Below, piece after piece: positions 23,520-37,409 of a DNA stretch of 64,000 nt. The stretch is from Colletotrichum lupini (taxonomy: Eukaryota > Ascomycota > Sordariomycetes > Glomerellales > Glomerellaceae): assembly GCF_023278565.1 (NCBI RefSeq), contig NC_064672.1:2108001-2172000 (forward strand), written 5' to 3'. The notes beneath the pieces are model-generated. The model searched no databases, was not told the DNA's origin, and was given only the letters and a program-made list of their open reading frames with translations. Both the position numbers and the translations under genes were made by a program. Position 1 is the first letter of the stretch, and each line of letters begins with the position of its first letter.

Positions 23520-26500
23520 CTAACTTTTTTTTTTTTATTAATTTAATTATTATAGTTAGAAGTATAATTCGACCTTGGGCCCGTTAACTAAGTCGTCTCC
23601 TTTTCCTTCTTTTTTTTAATCTTTTTATATAACCTATCTTTTTATTTATACGTTAACTTTTTTATTATTTACGAATTACTCTAACCCCTTATTAAAAGTT
23701 ATTTTTATAAAAGCGTTAATAAGGTTATTATTATTATTAATTTAATAAATCTCGAGTATCTTATGCCTTTTATACGATTACCTAAGGGCTATAATATTAA
23801 TTATAAACCTCTTTTCTTTTATCGTCCTTAATTTAACGAGGTACTTATATAGCGAATAAGGATTAATATAAATAACCATTAGAATAAATAAAAAGCCAAG
23901 TTAATTAGTAATCTTCTTTAGTATTATTAAAATTATATAAGAGAGGTTAATACTATTAATTATACTATAGATTTTTAACGCTAATATACTTCTCGTTACT
24001 TACTTATTTTTAAATAATAAGTAGTAGATTATATTATTATATATACTAAATTTACTTTTAGTTATACTCTTATTAACTAGGATAATAAGATACCCTAATT
24101 ACGAAATAAAGTTATTATTATTTATAAATAACTTATTAATAAAGACGGAGAGCTTATTAATTATAAGGTTAATTAAGTAATAAACGAGGCCTCGATTAAG
24201 ATTTATTTATTATTATATAAATCGCTTATTAAGTACCTCGACGTCTCGTTTAGTTAAATCTATAACTTATATTACCTTAATATAATTAAAAGTTACTTTA
24301 AGTTAATATATGCTCATAATATATACCCCTTATATAAGCTTAGCTTTATATTACTTCTTAATATTAGTTATGTTTAGATTAACGAGGTTAATCTTCTCGT
24401 TCTACCCTTTTTATTAAAAAATAATAGTTCTTTTTTTAATTATAAAAATCCCGCTATTAAATATTAGGGAGGTATTTATTATAAAGACCTCTTTTAGTTT
24501 ATTATAAAGCCCGCTTTTTAAAGCTCCTTATTTTCCTTTTTTATAGAATTAATATTAAATAAGCTTAATATATTATTAAGTTATATTCTAACGATCCTAA
24601 ATCAATTACTTTTATACTTAGAAATTAATAAGTACGGGTCGTACGTAAATATAATTATTAATAATTAATTAATATAAAAATCGTAATAAGTAGCTTATTA
24701 ATAAGTACTTAATTCTACGAGCTTATATAATAGCTTAAGTATTTTAATAATTATATTTTCTAAGTACTTATTAGCTATTTCCTTTAGTAAATAGGCTAGG
24801 ATTTTCTTTATAAGCCCTATAGCTAATTAAGTATAGGTCTAAGTAATATTACGGCTCTAAATCTCGTATCCCTTTTTTTATAATAATATTATTAATACTA
24901 TTATTAACCGTTAGTTATAGTACTATATAATAAGTAATTATATAAGTAATATTACTTTTTTGACGTTATTATACCCCTAGATTATATACTTAGATTTCTT
25001 ATATAGCTAGGGTGTTCTTTTCTTTTTAATCTTATAAACTATTCGTAATTTAAATATATAGAGGTTTATATACTTCTCTAGGTTATAGAGGATAAATTAA
25101 TAAACCCCTCGATTATAAAGAGTATTTATTTTGATAAGATCTAATCTCTTATACGGCTTTTTAGTAATTATAATTACGCCTTTTCTATATAGTTTAATTA
25201 CTAATTCAAAATCGGTTTTCTTTTTTATTATATAAAAAGTATTAATTACCTCGTTATTAATAATAAATTATTACGTTAGAGCTTATTATCGTAGTTTTTC
25301 ACGACGTTTTATTAATAATATTAATACCCTTTTAATAATTTCCTCTTCCTCATTGTTTATTCATATTACTATAACGATCTTATTAAAAATAATTTCCTAT
25401 ACTTCTATTACGGGTTATATAGTTTCCCCTAGCTCTTTTCTTTTTTATAAATTAAAAATTACCTCGTTAGTATTTATATAATACGGTTTAACTACCGTAA
25501 TTAATATTTTAAATAGCTAGTTACGATTTTTTATAACTATATAAGAGCGCTTATTAATAAAAACTAACTTATATAGCCTAGCCTATTATTAAGTAATTTC
25601 GTACTATACTCGTATATCCGAATTTAGTAATATATTTAAATTACTCCTTATATCGGGCTTATTATATATAGTTATTACCTCGTTAACTTACCTTTTTACG
25701 CTTATTTTATATAGTACTTATATTACCTTTTTAATTACTTAGGCTTATTAGCTTATATTTAGTAACGGTAGCGAGGCTAAGGTCGTTTTTAAATATATTC
25801 TAAATATTAATAGCGTTAATATGAGTCCGTTAAGCCCTATAATATCGTTATAATATTTAAGTACTATTTAGAAGTATTCGTCGTTAATAAAATCCGGATT
25901 TTCCTTTTTAATAATTTTAAATACCCTTTTTAATTACTAATATACCCTTTTTACCTTTTTAATACTATTATACGCTTTAATAAGTATAACTTTTAGCTAT
26001 ATACTATAAGCCGTCGTATTTTCTCTAAATCTCACTAATTTAAAATTAGTATTAACGTCGGTTCTAATACTATTTAACGGTCCTTAATATATATTAATCT
26101 ATTCTTTCTATAAGGCTACTTATACTATTTTTATTTATAAATCCTAAAGGAATTACCCTATTTAAAAGAATATAATTATATTAATTATATATAGCACTAG
26201 CTAACTATTTAAATAAAAGATATTAACGACGATTTCTTAATTAAAGTTAAGCTTATTATATAATTTAAATTTAAATCTACGTAGGGTTTACGTATTTATT
26301 TAGTATTAATAATATACTTTCGTTAATTACTTTAGCGCCCTTATTTCGGTATTATTATGACTTAATTACTTTAAAAAGTTATATAGCTTTATAATTAATA
26401 AGTACCCAAATCTTTAGTATAGCCGTTTAAGCTTATTTTTCGTTAAGTAATTAATTAACTTCGTATTATTAATAAGCCTTATAAACGCATACTCCTATCG

Positions 26501-26809
26501 TTATTTAACTATTTTAAAATATTTATTATTAGAGATTCTATTCCTTATATTATTAAATATAATACTTAATTAATCTATATTTTTTAAATATAAGAGAAAT
26601 AGGGTATTAATAAGTAAAATATAAAAAGTTATTATTCCGAAGTACGTTTCTATTTTTATCGTATTTAACGTAACGATTTCCTTACTTAGGCTAAAGCTAA
26701 TCCTCGTAATACTTATTATTAACGTATTAAGTATTACTAACGTAATCTTTTATAACGCTTAGAATTACCTTTTTCTTTTTATTAATTATTATAATACCTT
26801 AATATTTAG

Positions 26810-27032
26810 TATTACGGCAGTGGTTATTAGGGCCCCTATAGGCCCCGTAGCTTAGCCTTAAGCTACGAGGCTAAGCTCTTAATAGTTATATAATAAGCTA
26901 AATCGCTAGGCCTAAAGGGCTAGCTCGCTAGCTTCTACTTATTATTTTAATTTTCTTTTTTTTATATTAAGTTTTTAATTTATTAAGTTAATATAGTAGC
27001 GTTTTAACTTACTTTAAGTTCTTTTTATAATA
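26810..27032 (+). repeat. 5' LTR of Gypsy copy 2
   Basis: 223 bp; matches 32965-33188 and the other Gypsy LTRs. Confidence 0.88.
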
Positions 27033-28487
27033 TTACTTAACGTTACTTAATTAATTCTTTTTTAAAAACGGGACGATAATATTTTAAGTAATTAATTACT
27101 TACTATTTTAATTAGCTACCCTTACTAAGAAAGTATATAAAAAAGCTAAGTAATAACTAACTAAATTAATTATATATAAGTAGCGTAATTAATACCCCCT
27201 AAATGTATACCTCCTTTATTAAATATAATAATTAAAAAATATAGCTAAAGAGGCTAGGTCTCTTTTTATATTAACGGTTTTTAATAAAGTCGTTACTTTT
27301 ATAAGTCTTAATAGAGCGTTATAAGCCCTAATAAAGGTATTAAGCTCTTAGTTATCGACTTTAAAGTTATATCATTTGACTAGTTAATAAAGCGCTTTTT
27401 ATTTTTTATTACTTAAGCTAATTACTTAGTATACTTTAATAACGTAGCTAACTAGCTTACTTCGCTTATTTATATTTATAATAATATCCTCTTTAAAAAA
27501 ATACTAAATAATATATTAACTTTAACCTTATTTAAGAGCTATATTTTAAAAACGACGGAAAGACCCTATTTAAATAGATTAAATAGTAGCTCAAAAGACG
27601 TATTACTTAGTACTAATTAGAATAGGTCCTAGTTTTTATTATTAATTAGCTAAATAATAATACTAAGTACCTATACGTAATAACCCGTAAGAACCTAAAC
27701 TTTATATATATTATTATTATAGAGCTCCGTATTATAAAAAAAGCCCTTACTAGAGGTTATATTACTAATATAGCTATAGCTAAAAGATTAAAATAATTAG
27801 AGAACGGCTCTTAAGCTAGTTCTATTTAAAATATTATTACCCTTAGTATATTAAAATAATAGTTAGTATATTTAGAAACGTAGGATAGTAACGAAATTAT
27901 TTTAGCCTCGTCTTATCCCGTTACTTATAGCTCTTAAAAATACTTAATATACTTATTTTTACAAATAATAATACTAGCCTTAAGTTTAACTATTAGCTTT
28001 AGTATATTATAAAGCGCTTAGAAAATACTAACTATAATACGAATAAGTACTATTTAGAATATATTATTAATAAAATTAAAAATAGTACTACGGAGTTTAT
28101 ATACTTAATACTAACTTCTAATGAGATTATTATAACTAAGTAGCTACTTTATAAGCTTAAGTCGGCTTATATTAGCCCAACTATTATAAATAATACTAAT
28201 TATAAGCTAGACGTACTTATAATTATATTTAAAAATATTTATTAAAAGCGCTCTATATTTACTAAGCTCGTACGTATTAATAAGCTTTTAGAGTCTTAAT
28301 AAAAGCGCCGTTTTTATAATAAGCTACTTATATATTTTTATAACTAAGCTATATTAAAATACTTAAATAATATAGCTATTTTTAAAAATATACTAAGTAC
28401 GTTACTTAGCTAGCTAACGCGATATAGCCCCTTTTTATAAAAGATCGCTTAGTTAAAGTTTCTAATTAAACTTACTAAACCTTAGAT

Positions 28488-28553
28488 AAAAATAATAAAA
28501 ATAATAAAAATAATAAAAATAATAAAAATAATAAAAATAATAAAAATAATAAA
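28488..28553 (+). repeat. Microsatellite (AATAATAAA)n in Gypsy copy 2
   Basis: About seven 9-bp units in the degraded gag region. The same place in copy 3 (about 48712-48745) has only three or four imperfect units, so the tract expanded in this copy. Confidence 0.8.
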
Positions 28554-31500
28554 GGTGCTAAAGGTATTAAATAGGACCGAAGTTATATTGTTATTTATAA
28601 AACGATCCCTAAAGCCCTATATTAAAAACTTAAGGATAGTAGCGCTTATTTTATTTATAATAATACTAAATATACTTTTAAGGACTATTTTAAAAAGCTA
28701 AAGATTATTATAGCCGTTATTAATATTATTATAGCCGTTATTAATATTATTAAAAGCCCTATTAAAATAGAGTCGGGTTTAGAAAATTAAAACCCCTAAT
28801 AAAAATAAACTCCTAATTAAAAAGTATATATAAAAAAAGTAAAAAATTAATAATTAATTTAATAAATTTATAAGATTTTATAAAGGGCTAGCCCTTTAAA
28901 ATAGAGCTTATATTAGTATTTAATAAATGTAAAACTTATTTAAAAGCTTTATTTAATATAAGAGCTAATAAGTACGGATTTATAAATAACTATATAACCC
29001 CTTTATTATAATAGTTCTATATAGCCCTGTTTTATAAATTATAATACTTAATCCCTATTATTAAATTTAATAAAGAGCGATTAAATAATATTAGCGTAGT
29101 ATAAACTATTAACTTATATATTAATTAATAAGTCTTTTTAAAAATACCCCTTTTTTAACTTAATACGGGCTATTACGACTTAATCTTAGGGTAAAAGTAA
29201 TTTAAATATTACGGGGTAAACCCTAATATTCGTTATTAACGTCTAATATAGCTTAAGAACTTATTATTATAAAAGACGCCTTTTATTATTATTAAAATAT
29301 TAAGGACTTATATACCCTAAAAGTTATAGATATATAATACTAAATTAATATTATTTATTCATAAGACCTATTCGAAATAAATATAACCCGCTATAACTAA
29401 AAGCTTTAATAATAATAATAAGTAAAAAGTATACTAATTAAGATATTATTATATTTATTAAAAATAATAGCCCGTTAAATATAATAATTAAACGAAGCTA
29501 AGAATATAAAGAAAATAAAATACGCCCTTAATAATACTAATATTACCCTCGTAAAAAGGGCTAAGTAATAAAAACTATACTTAATAATAATATAAATAAA
29601 TATTACTTTTATTAATACTCCCGCTTTTAAAAAGAACCTAAAATAAAACGATATTAAAATAGGCTTTATATTACTTTATAAGCTTAATTATATTATATAT
29701 AAATAAAAAAAAGTAGACCCCTTATATAATAATAACTAAGTTACTTATGAGTTTATAATAACGAACTTATTAAAGTATTTATAGCCTTAGACCGACGTTT
29801 TTAATAAGGTAATTAGTAATATATTAACGTTTTATAAGCTATATAATTATAAAATCGAGCTCCTAAATAATAATGAAAAGAAGCTAACTTATTACTTTTT
29901 TTATAAGTAATTAGTACCCAAGCTAGAGGTTATAAAGGCCTATTTATTAAAGTACTTATAAAAGGGATTTATCGAGCTAAGTAATACTCTTTTTATATTA
30001 TTAATACTATTTATAAAAAAGTATAATAATAACCTACGCTTTTATATTAACTTTTATAAACTTAATAAGGTTATAAAAAAAAACTACTATTTATTATTAT
30101 TTATTAATAAAACCCTCGCATAGCTAAGTAAAATAAAAGTATTTATTAAGCTAAATATAAAGTAGGCTTTTTATTATATTTAACTCGACCTAGCCTCTAA
30201 GGACTTAATAATATTTAGAACTTATTATAGGGCGTATAAATATAAAATAGTACTCTTTAGGCTTTATAATAAGTTTATTATATATTAATAATATATAAAT
30301 AAAATATTAATAAAGTACTTAGACGACTTTTATATAGCGTATATAAACGATATTTTAATCTTTTCTAACGACCCCTTTTAGTATTAAGAATACGTTATTA
30401 AAGTACTAAACTATTTATAAAAAGTAAGTTTATAAGCGGATATTAAGAAGTACGAATTTAATATTACTTTTATAAAATACCTAGGCTTTATAGTTTTAAT
30501 AAAAAGTATATAGCTAAATAAAAAAAAAGTCTTTATAATTAAAAACTAAAAACTATTTATATTATTGAAAAGTATTTAGTTTTTCCTCGGGTTTTATAAC
30601 TTTTATAAGAGGTTTATAAAGAATTACGGCCGCTTAATTAGGCCCTTTATAAGGTTAATAAATAAGAAAGTTCTTTTTAATTTTAGTATTAATTACGAAA
30701 TAGCTTTTAAAATTATAAAGCTAAGGCTAACGTTAACGCCTATTCTCTACTATTTTAAACTAAAACTATTAATATAAATAAAAATAAACGCCTCTAATTT
30801 AGTATATACTAGGGCGCTATTATAATAATAAGAAAATAACGGGTTATAATACTTAGTAACCTTTTATTTAAAAACGATAAGTAGCGCAGAGCTTAATTAT
30901 ACTATTTATAATAAAGAAATATTAATAATAATACTATATTTAAAAAAATAGTACGTAAAGCTCGTAAGCTATAAATATAAGTTTAATATTATTATAAACT
31001 ATTAACTATTACTATTCTTTATAACTAAGTACTTATTTAATTTATAATAAGCTTACTAAGTTAATATATTAATAAACTTTAATTTTTAAACTTATTACTA
31101 TTTAAGGAAAAAAAACGTACTAGCTAATGCCCTTTTATAAAAAATAAACAATATCCGTACTTAGTAAGTATTAAAAAAAGCTAATAGGATATAAGTCCTC
31201 TTATTATTAAGACTACTATTTCTTCATATTATAGTAGAGCTATAAGTATTATAAAGCGCCGCTATTAGCTAACTTTAGCTTATAGTTAGCTTATTTTTAT
31301 TAAAAAACGAGCTTTAGGGGGACTTATTAATAAAAAAGATTTTGAAACTTAATAAGGACCTTATTATAGCGTCTTTTATATTAATATAAGCGCTAATAAC
31401 TAAAGGATATAAATATTAGTTAATTTAAAACGACGGATTATTAATAATAAATAAAAAGCTCATAATACTTAAAAAAGAGAACCTTCGTATTATAATTATT

Positions 31501-32964
31501 TATAAGGTTTATAAATAAAAACTCCTTATTTACTTAGGGCGTAATAAGGTTATAAAAATAATTAAATAGTAATACTACTAGCCGGGCTTAATAATAAATA
31601 CTTATTAATATATACGGAACTATTTTATTTATTATTGATTATAAAAGCTATATAATAAACCCTTAGAGGAGCTAAGACTATTATTTATACTTAATTACCT
31701 ATAATAGTATATTTTTACTAACTTTATAACTATCTTTATTAATTAAAAAAGATTTAATAATATATAAGTAGTAGTAAATTACTTAAGTAAAAGGGCGATA
31801 TTTATTTTTTATTATAAAACTACTATAATAAAAAATATAAGCTAAATATTTTATAAATAAGTACTACTTATCTTCGGCTTATTAAAAACTATTACGTCGG
31901 ACCGAGGCCCTTAATTTATTTTTAATTTTTAAAAAGAGCTTTATAAGATTTATAAGGTTAAGTTATAGCTATTAATAGTAGATTATTTATAAATAAACGG
32001 CTAAATAAAAGTACTAAACTAATATATTTTATAGTAATTAAAACTACTAATTAACTAATACTAAGATAATTAAAGTAATATACTACCTATAGTCGACTTT
32101 ACTTATATTACCTAGCCTAGCGAAACTACGGGGCTATTATTATATAAAATAGAATTTAGTTATTAACTACGCCTTTCTTTTAACTAGTCTAAGCGAACTT
32201 ACTAATTCGGTTTTATAAAAAAGAAGCTAAACCGTATTAATACGTAATATATAGCTTAGAGAATATACGAGGCTTAAGAGATTACTAAGAGTAATATAAA
32301 AGTTATTTAAATATAATATAAAAAGTATACTAACTATTACTAATACCCGGACGATTTAAAAATAAGAAACTAGGTCTTTATTAATACCTCGTACTAAAAG
32401 TTTATTAATATAAATAAATTATAATAATTATAGGCCGGCTTATAGCCTATTATTAATACTAAATAAGAGGGTATATAAGTTATAAAATTACTAATAAGTA
32501 GTTAAGTATACTTAGTTTTTTATTTAAATAAGCTAAAAAAAGCTATTAATAACTTACTATCTAGGTAAAACTAAGCGCTATTATTACTAATTACTAACGA
32601 TAATAGCGAGCTAAAGTACGAGGTTTTTAAAATAGTTAAGTTATGTTTATATAAGGGAAAACTATAGTATTAAGTAAATTAAAAAGAATATAATATAGAT
32701 CTAACGTAGTACGATATAAGGAGCTTTAGGTATATACTAACGGCGTTATAAGCGTTTTATTACTAATACCTAATTATTAAGGGTTTATTATAAAACTTAA
32801 ATATATAAATAAAAGCCGCCGTAGCTAGCTATTTACTATTACTAAAGGATAATAATAATATAATAATAGTAATTATAACTATAGATTTACTAAAATAAGG
32901 GGTAATTAAGAGGTTTATTCTTTAGTATTATAAATAGCGCCCTTTAGTATAGAGGGGGGGGTAA

Positions 32965-33188
32965 TATTATAATAATAAGTATTAAGGCCCTTATAATCCC
33001 TATAGCTTAGCCTTAAGCTACGAAGCTAAGTTTTTAATAGTTACGTAATAAGTTAAACCGCTAGGCCTAAAGGGCTAGCTTATTAGCTTCTACTTACTAT
33101 TCTATTTTTTCTCTTTTTATATTAAGTCTTTAGTTAATTAGGTTAATATAGTAGCGTTCCGACCTACCTCGGGTTCCCTTTTATAATA
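32965..33188 (+). repeat. 3' LTR of Gypsy copy 2
   Basis: 224 bp preceded by a G run (polypurine tract, 32954-32961). Confidence 0.88.
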
Positions 33189-36100
33189 TTAAAATAATCC
33201 TATAAATATTATCTAGGCCGTACTTTTTATTTATATAAAATACTTATACGAGCTTAGTATTCGAAAGATCTAAATAATATAAAAAGGACCTCTTTAGCTA
33301 CCCCTAAACTTACTTAGTACTATATTCTTTTTTTTAAATATTAAAAAGAGTAGCGTTTTTTTTTAAATATTTAAAAAATAAGCTTTAGTTTTATTAAATT
33401 CGCCCTTTTAATTACCTTTATATTTATTATCTAAGGGACCTTCCCTTACTATTTATAAATAAAAACTTACTTATTAAGAGCTTTTATTACTTTCTATTTA
33501 TTTAGCCTTATATATTTTTTAAAAACGAACGGGGTAAAGAAAAAGTAGTTAATATCGTCGATTTTATTATAATTTAATTTATTAATATAAAAAATAAGAT
33601 TTTTTTTATTTTTTAAATTTTTTATAGGGAGCGGAGACTCTAAGCTACTATTTTAATTACTTTTATTAAGTTCTATACCCCCAGATCTACTCTTATATAT
33701 AACGAGGAATTAACTAAATTAATAAGGGTTAGTTTTACTATTTATTACCCTTAACTTTTTATACTATTTATATAATTTAATACGCTCTTTTTGAAAGTAG
33801 TTACTTACCCAATATTTATCCTTTTTATAAATATAATATTATTATTTTTATTACCCTATTTACGAATTAAATCTCTATTTATTTAATAAATCTAGGCCTC
33901 TTTATTAATAATTACTATATCTAGCCTCTTTTCTTTTTTTATTATATATTTAATTAACTTAATATTATTAATAAGGGCTATTATATACTTAAAAATAAGT
34001 TTAGTATAGTATTTTTATTTTAATATTAAAGCTAGATTTTAGCTTTAAATAGAGCGTTTCGTAGTTTTTAAATACTTAATATAGGGTTATTTTTATTTTT
34101 AATATACGCTAAATTATAATATAAAAATATTTAACTTTTTTACTTATTAATTCTCTTATTTAGCTAGGTTTTTATTAACTTATTAATTCGATTAATAAGC
34201 TCTTTAAAGATCTTTATTTATGATTTACTTTTTATTATCTTAGCTATAAATATAAAAAAAATCGCTTATAACTTAGATAGGAGCTCTAAGTTCTTATTCT
34301 AAGTCTCGAAGTAGCTTTAGATTACGTTAATAATATTAAAAAAGTCGTTTTAATCGAAATTACGTAGTATTTTATAATAATAATTAAAGGCTTTGCTTAT
34401 AAAAATAATATTAATTACTAAATAGTACTAATATTCCCTAATCCCGACCTTTTTATAATAATTATAAAATATTATTAGGGTTTTTTATAAGACTTTATAC
34501 TTCCTCTTAAAGTATAATTTCTTTTTTAAAAAGATCTTTTTAAGGTTTATAAATTACTTCGTATTTATTATTATATTTTTAATATTTATATACGATCTTT
34601 ACGTTATTACGTACTATTAATAACTTCGGGTCGTTTACTTTTTTTTATATTAGTTAATCGGTGCCGAATTTCGTATTAATAGCGGTAACGAGTTATAAAT
34701 TAAAATAAATAAAATGGTTAATTATTATACTTTTAATACTATATTTTATTTTTATATATCCTTTTATAATAATAAATTACTATTAGTAATTATAAAAAGG
34801 AAATTTATATTATTTACCCTTTTTTTTAATTTATTTAAGCAATTATACGCCCTATTAACTTATACTCAGTTCTATAATATAAATTCCTCTTTTATAATCG
34901 TTATTATTAAGATTTCGTATAGTTCTCATAACTATAATTATATTAATAATACCCTTTATTTATAAAAGAATTTATTAATTACTTTTATAATTCTTAAGCT
35001 TATATCTATAAACTATTTATTTAATTAATAACTAAGGTCGTTTATAATCTTATAAAATAGGGGTTACCTCTATAACCCCTTTTTCTTATAAACCTTGGTT
35101 AAATAGATTAATATTACGTTAATTTACTTATTATTAAGCTAATCCGTAATTCTATATATCTATATCCCTTAATAATCCAAGTTAATATTTACTTATTTAT
35201 AAGGGATTAAGATTCTATTTAGGATCGGGTTCTTCTCTTTTTTCTTTTACCTTAACTCGCTAAAGATCGTATTCTAGCTCGTACTTATATTAATAATTAT
35301 TAACGTATTTAATTTTAATAAGAATATATTTAATCTATATATTAGTTATAATAAATCCGTATTTTCGTTACTTAACGAATTTATTAAGGTTTAGGAAATT
35401 CCTATTTCCTCTTACCGTTTCGCTACTACTCTTATTTCTATTATTTTTAATAATTATTATTACTTTTTTAAATTACTAACTATCGTACTTATTAAGATCC
35501 TCTTTTTTATTTAATATAAAAAAGTCGGTTTTAATAATTCCTTTTTTTAATAATAGTAATAGACGTTTATATTACTATAAAGAAATATAATAATTAATTT
35601 TAAGATCTTTATTAGTTACTAATTCTTTATTATTCTATATATTTCTAGCTTTTTAAGCCTCGTACTCTCTATAATTTTTAAATAGCTTTTTTTTTAAACT
35701 TACCTCTTTTAGGGCGGTATTTTATAAAAATAGTTAAAAATAAATACTAAGTAGCTTATAAAAAAGCTATATAAGTTATTAAGTACGGTTAGTAAAGTTA
35801 AGCCCTCTTTTTTATAAAATTATAAACGTTAAGGACTTATTAAAAATACTTACTTATTATTTATACTTAGTAAGGCTAAATACTTTAAAAATCTTTTTTT
35901 TATTACTTTTTTATACCCTATTTTATATTTTTTAAATAGTTTTTTTCGTAACTTAATTATAATTAAGTAATTATTACTTACTGACGATCCCTTTTATTAC
36001 TTAGTTAATCTTTCAAAATTACTAATTTTATATTAAGAGCTAGTATAAAAAAAAGCCCTTTAATAGTATTTTAAAAAATTCTTTTTTTTTTTAAATCCTC

Positions 36101-36889
36101 GTCTTTTTAGCCTTTTTTTAAACTAATAATAATTATAATAAAACGTTATAAAACTATTTTAAAATAGCCGCCTTTTTTTTAAGTTAATCTCTAAGATCCG
36201 TAATATTCTTAACTTAATATTATTAAAATCTCTAAATCCCCCTTTTTTTTATTAAACCGTCCTTTATATTATATTCCTAAGTAATACTTAGGGGGTAGTT
36301 AAGGGGGTTATAAGGAAATTATTTAAATTATAAGCTTAAAGTCGTATTTATAAATTTTTTATAATAATAATAGACCTTTTTATATATTATAAATCTTTTA
36401 ACTTTATAATTCTTATACGGGTTCTTATTATACTTATTAAGAATATTTATATTTAAAAATCCCTTTTTTTAATTACGTAATACTTTTTTATACTATATTA
36501 ACGAGCTCGTCCGTTATACTAATTAATTAAGTAAGTAATTACTTTGTAAGTATTTCTTTTTATTAATTTAATTAGTTAATTTCTAATTACGGGCCGGCTA
36601 TAAAAAAGTTATTTAGTAAAAAAGCTACTTAAAATAATAATAAAAAGCTAGTTACTTAAGTAGTTCTATTAATTAATATAGTTTAACGTAATAAACGTCG
36701 ACCTCTCGTAAGTAATAAAGGGATACGATTACTTAATTCTATATAGTATTTAAAAATCGCCCCTTTTTATTTATTTTTATAAAATTAATTAATATAAATC
36801 TCCTATTCCGTATAATATTAAGAGGTCGTCTTTTTTATATAGCGAGATACCTTACTAATTTATAATAATAAAATTTAATTATTAATTAA

Positions 36890-37095
36890 TATTAGTATTC
36901 TTATTATAAAGTAGTTAGTTCGAACAATAATTAACGAAGAGATTAATTAAACTATATAAATATCTACGTAATAAGTATAAAAAAGGAGGTTCTAACTATA
37001 GGTTAAGCTAGTTACGATAATCGTAAATAGGGCCCCCAATTAGCCCCTGCGTAGTCGGCTATATACCGTAGTTAAATTAGACTTCTAATCCGATA
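36890..37095 (-). repeat. 5' LTR of the - strand Copia element
   Basis: 206 bp. The end nearest the element border (about 37030-37095) keeps some CpG-rich, less mutated sequence, as does the LTR at 45273. Confidence 0.88.
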
Positions 37096-37169
37096 ATTAT
37101 AAAAAGAAATATAATAAACTATAATCCTTAAGAAATAACCTTTTAATAAAAATATAAGGGTTTAAATTA

Positions 37170-37372
37170 AAACTAAGCTTATAATTATTATAAAGCTACT
37201 ATAAGAGTATTAACGTATATAAAAAGAACGGTTATTTATTAAAAATAAAAAATAGGTATAAAGCTCGCTTTAATATAAAGGGTATGAGCGAAGTAGGCCT
37301 TAGTAATTATATAACCGAGGTTACGTAACGTATAGTAAGGCCATAGATAGTTAAAGCTATTATGATAATATA
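37170..37372. repeat. Right terminal direct repeat (LTR-like) of the outer element
   Basis: Counterpart of 7457-7658 in the same orientation; clear homology runs from about 37185 to 37372. It ends a few bases before island B, where normal composition returns within the tyrosinase intron. An ORF read through it on the - strand (37239-37445) is a chimera of intron and repeat, not a gene. Confidence 0.65.
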
Positions 37373-37409
37373 ATAGTTGAATCAAGTAAGGTTTAGAAGG
37401 GGTGCACAC

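Larger units (their letters stand above)
26810..33188 (+). mobile_element. Ty3/Gypsy chromovirus copy 2, RIP-degraded, nested in Copia
   Basis: Complete element of 6379 bp with LTRs 26810-27032 and 32965-33188. The sequences on either side rejoin to the uninterrupted Copia sequence seen near 58545. TTAG on the left (26806-26809) and TTAA on the right (33189-33192) may be a RIP-altered 4-bp target duplication. Degenerate gag, RT (about 30120-30530), RNase H, integrase and chromodomain-like blocks follow in order on the + strand. It carries none of the other inserts, so it defines the unit length of the family. Confidence 0.9.
23314..37095 (-). mobile_element. Ty1/Copia element, RIP-degraded, split by Gypsy copy 2
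   Basis: LTRs at 23314-23519 (3') and 36890-37095 (5') with a perfect 5-bp target duplication ATTAT (23309-23313 and 37096-37100). Without the Gypsy copy at 26810-33188 it is about 7.4 kb. The sequence is the reverse complement of the copy at 45273-62036. Near 23660-24150 the - strand encodes the remnant of the Copia RNase H, with recognisable LVKLG, KEKRL and ALR-type blocks, close to the 3' LTR as expected. All frames are full of stops. Confidence 0.88.
7457..37375. mobile_element. Nested transposon block inserted in a tyrosinase intron
   Basis: About 29.9 kb of AT-rich, RIP-degraded DNA. From outside in: an outer element with terminal direct repeats (7457-7658 and about 37170-37372); Gypsy copy 4 inserted in it (15544-22995, -); a Copia element inserted in it (23314-37095, -); Gypsy copy 2 inserted in the Copia (26810-33188, +); and a 1.1-kb A-tailed element inserted in Gypsy copy 4 (20944-22054). 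Removing the inner elements leaves about 8.7 kb of outer element. The block lies between a splice donor at 37409 and an acceptor at 7436 of one gene on the - strand. Confidence 0.8.

Noticed and set aside
34714..34965. 83-codon + strand ORF in AT-rich DNA
   Set aside because: It lies antisense within the RIP-degraded Copia element and consists of Tyr/Ile/Asn/Phe-rich low-complexity sequence expected by chance at this composition.
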